Below, in pieces: positions 60,209-64,000 of a stretch of 64,000 nt of DNA; the stretch's first letter is position 1, and each line of letters opens with the position of its first letter. A program made the position numbers and the translations under genes. Location: the NCBI RefSeq assembly GCF_003985145.1, contig NZ_ML133543.1:22941-86940 (forward strand), given 5' to 3'. Below the pieces are notes generated by a model. The model saw only the letters and a list, made by a program, of their open reading frames with translations, was not told the origin of the DNA and made no database searches. The stretch is from Rhizobium anhuiense. GTDB taxonomy: Bacteria; Pseudomonadota; Alphaproteobacteria; Rhizobiales; Rhizobiaceae.

Positions 60209-61112
60209 GGTTTGCTCCCGACGTGATCTGGCTGACCGTGCGCTTCAACGTGGCGACGACGGTCTGAAGTGTTCGTTTTTCCTCGGAGTTGAGCGGGCGC
60301 AGCGGCGCGCGGACCGAGCCGACGTTCAGCCCGATCAATTCGCATCCGTGCTTGATCGACTGGACGAATTTGCCGCATTCGAGGAAGTCCATCAGCGGCA
60401 GCATCGCGGTCATGATCGCCCGGCCCTTGTCGAAGTTCTTTTCGACGACGCAGGCCTCATAGAGGGCCACATGTTCGCGCGGCAGGAAGTTGGAGCCGGC
60501 GCAGACCCAGCTCTTCGCCCCCCAGGCGAAGAATTCGAGCGCCTGGTCGTCCCAGCCGCAAGACAGTGCAATATGCGGAAATTTCCGGGCAAGCAGGTGA
60601 AGGTTGCCCATGTCGCCGGAGCTTTCCTTGATGGCGACCACGTTCTTCGACTTGCCGACGCGGGAGAAATATTCTTCGCCCATCACGACACCCATGCGGG
60701 CGGGATAGTTGTAGAGCATGATCGGCAGGTTGGCCGCGCGGTCGACGGTCAGAGCGTGGACCGCATTCTCGCGTTCGGTCGGCAGCGCGTAGGGCGGTGA
60801 CGACACCAGGATTGCATCCGCGCCGATGTCCTTCGCCGCCTTTGCGTATTCGACCGAATCTTCGGTGCGCGTGGCGCCGGTCCCGATAATAAGGGGCAGC
60901 CGCGTGCCGATGACGTCCCTCGCATAGGCTGCGAGGTCGAAGCGCTCCTGGCTGCTCTGGGCGTAATACTCGCCCGTCGAGCCGCCGACGATGATGCCGT
61001 GGACGCCGGCCTCGATCAGCGACTCGAGCACGCCGGCAAATCCGGCTTTGTCGATCTGGCCATTTTGATCGAGCGGCGTCACCGCCGGCGTATAGATCCC
61101 CTCAAACTTCAC
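60201..61112 (-). CDS. Dihydrodipicolinate synthase-family lyase/deaminase (DapA/HypD-like)
   Basis: A 303-residue TIM barrel with the Schiff-base lysine K162 in VAIKESSGD and the catalytic tyrosine Y134 in IMLYNYPARMG; the N-terminal VGGSTGEYY loop replaces the GTTGE carboxylate-binding motif. It is not the biosynthetic DapA. In hydroxyproline catabolism a family member (HypD) deaminates pyrroline-4-hydroxy-2-carboxylate to ketoglutarate semialdehyde. The neighbouring aldehyde dehydrogenase, oxidase and epimerase-like genes support that comparison. Its ATG overlaps the gntR stop. Confidence 0.82.
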   Translation of the reverse strand: MKFEGIYTPAVTPLDQNGQIDKAGFAGVLESLIEAGVHGIIVGGSTGEYYAQSSQERFDLAAYARDVIGTRLPLIIGTGATRTEDSVEYAKAAKDIGADAILVSSPPYALPTERENAVHALTVDRAANLPIMLYNYPARMGVVMGEEYFSRVGKSKNVVAIKESSGDMGNLHLLARKFPHIALSCGWDDQALEFFAWGAKSWVCAGSNFLPREHVALYEACVVEKNFDKGRAIMTAMLPLMDFLECGKFVQSIKHGCELIGLNVGSVRAPLRPLNSEEKRTLQTVVATLKRTVSQITSGANHA

Positions 61113-61825
61113 GATGACTTCTCCAATATTTGCGTAGCGGGACCGCCGAGGAAGGCGTCCGCCTTGAGGCCTTGCGGGGCGATGAACATCTCCATGTTCT
61201 CGCGGGACAATTCCCAGTGTTCGAAGACGAGGTCGACGACGGCATTCTCATCGTGGGCGCCGAGCGCATCGATGAAGCTGTCATGATGGTCGACGGCCAC
61301 TTGAAGCCGCCGCTTCATGTCCTCGTTCCTCGGTCGGAAGAAGGTGTGGCCGATGCGCGCGTGGTCGATCAGCAGCCGGCCGAGGCTCGGCTGCAGATAG
61401 ACGTTGCCCGACATCTCGCCGAAAATTTCGTGAAAACGATTGTTCTCGAGGACCATCGCCAAAGGGTCCATGTTCTCGCTGGCGGCGCGGAACCGCTCCT
61501 GGGTCTGCTTCAGGTCTGAAAGCTGGGCGGGTTTGAAATTCTGCACGGCGAGACGGCCGATCGCCGCGTAGATCATCGGTGCGACGAGAAAGAAATTCCG
61601 CAGGGTGGAATGGTTCATCGGGATGACCCGCGCACCCCTGTTCTCGCGGATGTCGATATAACCCTCGCCGGCAAGGCGCCGAAATATGTCGCGAACCGGC
61701 GTCCGCGAGAGCCCGTATCTTTCACTCAAACTGGCTTCGTCCAGATCGGCGTCCGGGTCCAGTTCCATCGTCAGGATCTGCCGTTTCAGGTCTTCGTAGA
61801 GATTGCTCTTGGGTGTCTTCGCCAT
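61109..61825 (-). CDS. GntR-family regulator, FadR/FCD subfamily
   Basis: A 238-residue protein with a winged HTH (LYEDLKRQILTMELDPDADL; LSERYGLSRTPVRDIFRRL) and a helical FCD domain (NNRFHEIFGEMSGN; VDHHDSFIDAL). ATG 61825 follows GGAGA by 6 bases. It is the first gene of the ten-gene operon and lies 66 bp from a perfect palindrome at 61891-61915, which is the likely autoregulatory operator. Confidence 0.87.
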   Translation of the reverse strand: MAKTPKSNLYEDLKRQILTMELDPDADLDEASLSERYGLSRTPVRDIFRRLAGEGYIDIRENRGARVIPMNHSTLRNFFLVAPMIYAAIGRLAVQNFKPAQLSDLKQTQERFRAASENMDPLAMVLENNRFHEIFGEMSGNVYLQPSLGRLLIDHARIGHTFFRPRNEDMKRRLQVAVDHHDSFIDALGAHDENAVVDLVFEHWELSRENMEMFIAPQGLKADAFLGGPATQILEKSS

Positions 61826-61883
61826 CGTCGCTCTCCGGCCAGTCGTTGCTCTACGCCGTGAAAATGGCACGCTTGTCGGAGGG

Positions 61884-61936
61884 AGTCAATAATTGTGTAC
61901 TTTGCGTACACAATTAGTATTTATAGAATACACAAT
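61884..61936 (-). promoter_or_regulatory. Operator and candidate promoter of the gntR-led operon
   Basis: AATTGTGTAC and GTACACAATT (61891-61900 and 61906-61915) form a perfect 10-bp inverted repeat with a 5-base spacer. A related half-site ATACACAAT lies at 61928-61936, and GTATT/AATAC flank 61917-61931. On the minus strand TTGACT (61884-61889) with CATTTT (61861-61866) could be a 17-bp-spaced promoter. Confidence 0.65.
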
Positions 61937-62178
61937 GATGCCGAGCGCTATGGTCGCGATGCCTGTCAGGCGCCGCTTTAACGTGCTGACAATGATCGAC
62001 ATTCCGCGGCGGCGACCGTCGCGGCGTTCTTGCCAGCGGATCATCGTGGCAGGTCGGTGAGAATGTCTCTGGAGTTGACGTCGATACGACGTCGGTCATC
62101 AGGCCTCGAAGCCTGGACGCCGGCGACCCGGCGAGCGGCCATTGCGGAATATCTCGTTTCCGGTGGCGGCGGTTTTGT
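61937..62178. other. Gene-free interval between gntR and gfa
   Basis: No credible gene. One small palindrome, GACGTCG-ata-CGACGTC at 62077-62093, is visible, with no clear function. Confidence 0.5.
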
Positions 62179-62205
62179 CGGGGAGCGCCGGCCCGGCGCT
62201 CCCCG
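62179..62205 (-). terminator. GC-rich terminator hairpin of the gfa operon
   Basis: A perfect 13-bp stem (62179-62191 with 62193-62205) starts 7 bp after the gfa stop on the minus strand. It lacks a clear T run. Confidence 0.6.
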
Positions 62206-62212
62206 GGGTCGA

Positions 62213-62785
62213 TTAAGAAGCCAGAGCGCCGCTCTTCTTGGCGGTCCACGTGGCCATGTAGTCCATAAGGCCAGGGTTTAGGCAATCGTAAGGCTCGAGG
62301 CCGGACGCCCTCAACTGCGCCCTGACGGCGTCCATCTTCGCGGGGTCGAAGCCGCTCTCGATGATCGACGACACGAAGGCCGCAAAGCCCGGCTTCGCCC
62401 AGCCGCTTTCCTGGAAGCGTTCCGGATGGACGAAGGACAATCCCTGGAACGGATGTTCGCGCACAACCGGCCCATACATATGCACGCCGCATTCCTTGCA
62501 GGCGTGGCGCTGGATCAAGGCGGCGGAATCGACGACGGCGAGCTTATCGCCGTTCTCCAGCACTTCGACGCTTTCGGTCGGAGCGACCGCCACGACCGAG
62601 AAGACGGCGCCCTCGGGCTTCCAGCACTTGGTGCAGCCACAGGCGTGATTATGGGCGATATCGCCCTTGATCTTCACCTTGACCGGATTGCTTGCGCATT
62701 TGCAGACGAGCGTCCCGCCTGCGAAAGCAGCGTCAGTCGCCCGAAAGCCTGAATCCACTGCCGGATGTATGGCTATGCTGGTCAT
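62213..62785 (-). CDS. gfa: Glutathione-dependent formaldehyde-activating enzyme (S-(hydroxymethyl)glutathione synthase)
   Basis: A 190-residue zinc protein with the Gfa cysteine pattern: VCKCAS, CGCTKCWKPEGA and HACKECGVHMYG. It joins formaldehyde to glutathione, the first step of the glutathione-dependent route. ATG 62785 follows GGGGAGGAG. It is 54 bp after the fghA start on the same strand and ends the adhC-fghA-gfa operon. Confidence 0.88.
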   Translation of the reverse strand: MTSIAIHPAVDSGFRATDAAFAGGTLVCKCASNPVKVKIKGDIAHNHACGCTKCWKPEGAVFSVVAVAPTESVEVLENGDKLAVVDSAALIQRHACKECGVHMYGPVVREHPFQGLSFVHPERFQESGWAKPGFAAFVSSIIESGFDPAKMDAVRAQLRASGLEPYDCLNPGLMDYMATWTAKKSGALAS

Positions 62786-62839
62786 GGGTTTCTCCTCCCC
62801 TTCTGGGCCGTTTGCGATATGCCCGGCCAAGCTCTGCAA

Positions 62840-63676
62840 TCAGTCTCCCAATCTCCGCGCGTGCCAGCGCAGATGGTCTTCCATGAATGTCGAAATGAAG
62901 AAGTAGGAGTGGCCGTACCCGTCCTGCATGCGAAGCCGCAGGCTGATGCCGGCCGTCTCGCAGGCCTGCCTGAGCTCTTCGGGGCGCAATCCGTCCTGCA
63001 GGAAGCTATCCGCCGTGCCTTGGTCGACGAGGAATTCCGGGAACCGGTGCCCGTCTTCGATCAGCGAGCAGGCATCATAGGCCCGCCAGTTCCTTTCATC
63101 CGATCCGAGGTATTTCTGGAATGCCGGCTTTGACCAGCCGGAGACCGAGGGATGGCTGATCGGCGCGAAGGCCGAGCAGCTGCCGAAGCGTTCGGGGTGC
63201 TTGAGCGCGATCGTGATCGCGCCATGTCCCCCCATCGAGTGGCCGAAGATTCCCTGCCGCGTCATGTCGACCGGAAACTCGGCCGCGATAAGGTTCGGCA
63301 ATTCATCGACGATGTAGCTGTACATCCGATAATTCTGTGCGAACGGCGGCTCGGTGGCGTCGACGTAGAAGCCGGCACCCTTGCCGAACTGCCAATTATC
63401 CGGCTCGTCCGGGACGGTATCGCCCCGCGGACTGGTGTCGGGGCAGACGATGATAATACCGAGTTCTGCGGCAAGACGCCGATACTCTCCCTTTTCCATG
63501 ACGTTCGCATGGGTGCAGGTCAGACCGGATAGGTACCATAGAACCGGCAACTTCCGTACTTTGGCCTGCGGCGGTAGGAATACCGCAAAGGTCATGTCGC
63601 AGTCGCAGACATCCGAGCGATTGATGTAAACGCCCTGGGTGCCGCCATGAGAATTTTCGGTTGAGATGGTTTTCAT
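62840..63676 (-). CDS. fghA: S-formylglutathione hydrolase
   Basis: A 278-residue esterase-D-family alpha/beta hydrolase. The nucleophile is S147 in FGHSMGGHGA; the Asp is in VDQGTADSF (near 224) and the His in YGHSYFF (near 257). The LSGLTCTHANVMEKGEYRR segment is diagnostic for the family. It hydrolyses S-formylglutathione to formate and glutathione. It starts 3 bp after the adhC stop. Confidence 0.93.
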   Translation of the reverse strand: MKTISTENSHGGTQGVYINRSDVCDCDMTFAVFLPPQAKVRKLPVLWYLSGLTCTHANVMEKGEYRRLAAELGIIIVCPDTSPRGDTVPDEPDNWQFGKGAGFYVDATEPPFAQNYRMYSYIVDELPNLIAAEFPVDMTRQGIFGHSMGGHGAITIALKHPERFGSCSAFAPISHPSVSGWSKPAFQKYLGSDERNWRAYDACSLIEDGHRFPEFLVDQGTADSFLQDGLRPEELRQACETAGISLRLRMQDGYGHSYFFISTFMEDHLRWHARRLGD

Positions 63677-63679
63677 GGC

Positions 63680-64000
63680 TCAGTACACGACCACGCCGCG
63701 GATGGACTTGCCCGTATGCATCAGCTCGAAGCCCTTGTTGATGTCATCAAGCGGCATGGTGTGGGTGATCATCGGATCGATCTGGATCTTGCCCTGCATG
63801 TACCAGTCGACGATCTTCGGCACGTCGGTGCGCCCGCGCGCGCCGCCGAAGGCGGTGCCCATCCAGTTGCGGCCGGTGACCAGCTGGAACGGCCGGGTGG
63901 AGATCTCCTGGCCGGCGCCGGCCACGCCGATGATGATGGACTTGCCCCAGCCGCGATGGCTGGCTTCCAGCGCCTGGCGCATCACCTTGGTGTTGCCGGT
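63680..64000 (-). CDS. adhC: S-(hydroxymethyl)glutathione dehydrogenase / class III alcohol dehydrogenase (5' part beyond window)
   Basis: The last 106 or so residues of a zinc alcohol dehydrogenase, open to the right window edge. The sequence shows GQEISTRPFQLVTGR, GTAFGGARGRTDVPKIVDWY, ITHTMPLDDINKGFELMHTG and the C-terminal VVVY, all diagnostic of class III ADH. It oxidises S-(hydroxymethyl)glutathione to S-formylglutathione, feeding FghA. Confidence 0.92.
   Translation of the reverse strand, partial: TGNTKVMRQALEASHRGWGKSIIIGVAGAGQEISTRPFQLVTGRNWMGTAFGGARGRTDVPKIVDWYMQGKIQIDPMITHTMPLDDINKGFELMHTGKSIRGVVVY

Noticed and set aside
58763..60226. 487-codon plus-strand open frame opposite the aldehyde dehydrogenase
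   Set aside because: Antisense to a complete aldehyde dehydrogenase with all catalytic motifs; composition bias only.
61865..61881. Possible sigma-54 promoter (TGGCAC) upstream of gntR
   Set aside because: The second element at the required spacing (TTGCA/T) is absent.
1..64000. CRISPR arrays, insertion sequences, integrases, rRNA and tRNA genes
   Set aside because: None found on reading both strands: no regularly spaced direct repeats, no transposase or recombinase motifs and no complete tRNA fold noticed.

Overview
The window looks like accessory replicon or chromid DNA from a Rhizobium-type alphaproteobacterium. This rests on the GC-rich coding style, many ABC uptake systems, a PutA without an N-terminal DNA-binding domain beside an Lrp-type regulator, and three copies of a RIME-like palindromic repeat (6357-6458, 19132-19233, partial 56342-56380). 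No rRNA, tRNA, IS element, CRISPR array or replication origin was seen. Almost all of the sequence is catabolic operons, each with its own regulator. All residue counts, spacings and alignments were done by hand.

Region 1 (1-9540). A 5'-truncated succinate-semialdehyde-type dehydrogenase ends convergently with an amine oxidoreductase at a strong terminator. A full four-carbon acid-sugar (threonate/erythronate) pathway follows: otnC and a LacI regulator on the minus strand, and an MFS transporter, ltnD, otnI and otnK on the plus strand. Three near-identical 16-bp palindromes in the divergent promoter (4903-4972) are the likely LacI operators.

Region 2 (9696-20583). GNAT, class III aminotransferase, HAD hydrolase and a five-domain dipeptide/oligopeptide-type ABC importer form a plus-strand operon. 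An Lrp regulator and a divergent FAD amino-acid oxidase-like gene follow. This looks like uptake and deamination of an amino compound whose identity the sequence does not reveal. A large chemoreceptor gene (20744-23284) follows.

Region 3 (23411-39837). An 11-kb sugar-acid island carries an RraA-like protein, four different mandelate-racemase-group dehydratases, a family-1 sugar ABC importer and a GntR regulator. It lies between two directly repeated copies of the putA 3' end: a diverged remnant (23411-23534) and the intact putA (35227-38934). A small conserved-looking reading frame precedes putA, and putR (Lrp) is divergent.

Region 4 (39893-46749). HxlR, DoxX-like and SDR genes; a methyltransferase divergent from a GGDEF-EAL protein; and an unusual fusion of a hexapeptide acetyltransferase to a helical domain.

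Region 5 (46763-64000). This is the most interesting part. A LysR-controlled Rieske monooxygenase/reductase pair of the glycine-betaine (GbcAB) type is followed by an M24-family protein carrying all the metal and catalytic residues of the DMSP lyase DddP. Opposite lies a ten-gene minus-strand operon (61825 to 51430): gntR, dapA-like, aldehyde dehydrogenase, FAD oxidase, a betaine-type ABC importer (SBP, ATPase, two permeases), a hydroxyproline-epimerase-like gene with altered catalytic residues, and a GbdR/GlxA-type AraC regulator. Next come gfa, fghA and the 3' end of adhC, which would remove the formaldehyde released by demethylation. I infer a catabolic locus for an N- or S-methylated osmolyte such as hydroxyproline betaine, proline betaine, glycine betaine or a DMSP-like compound.
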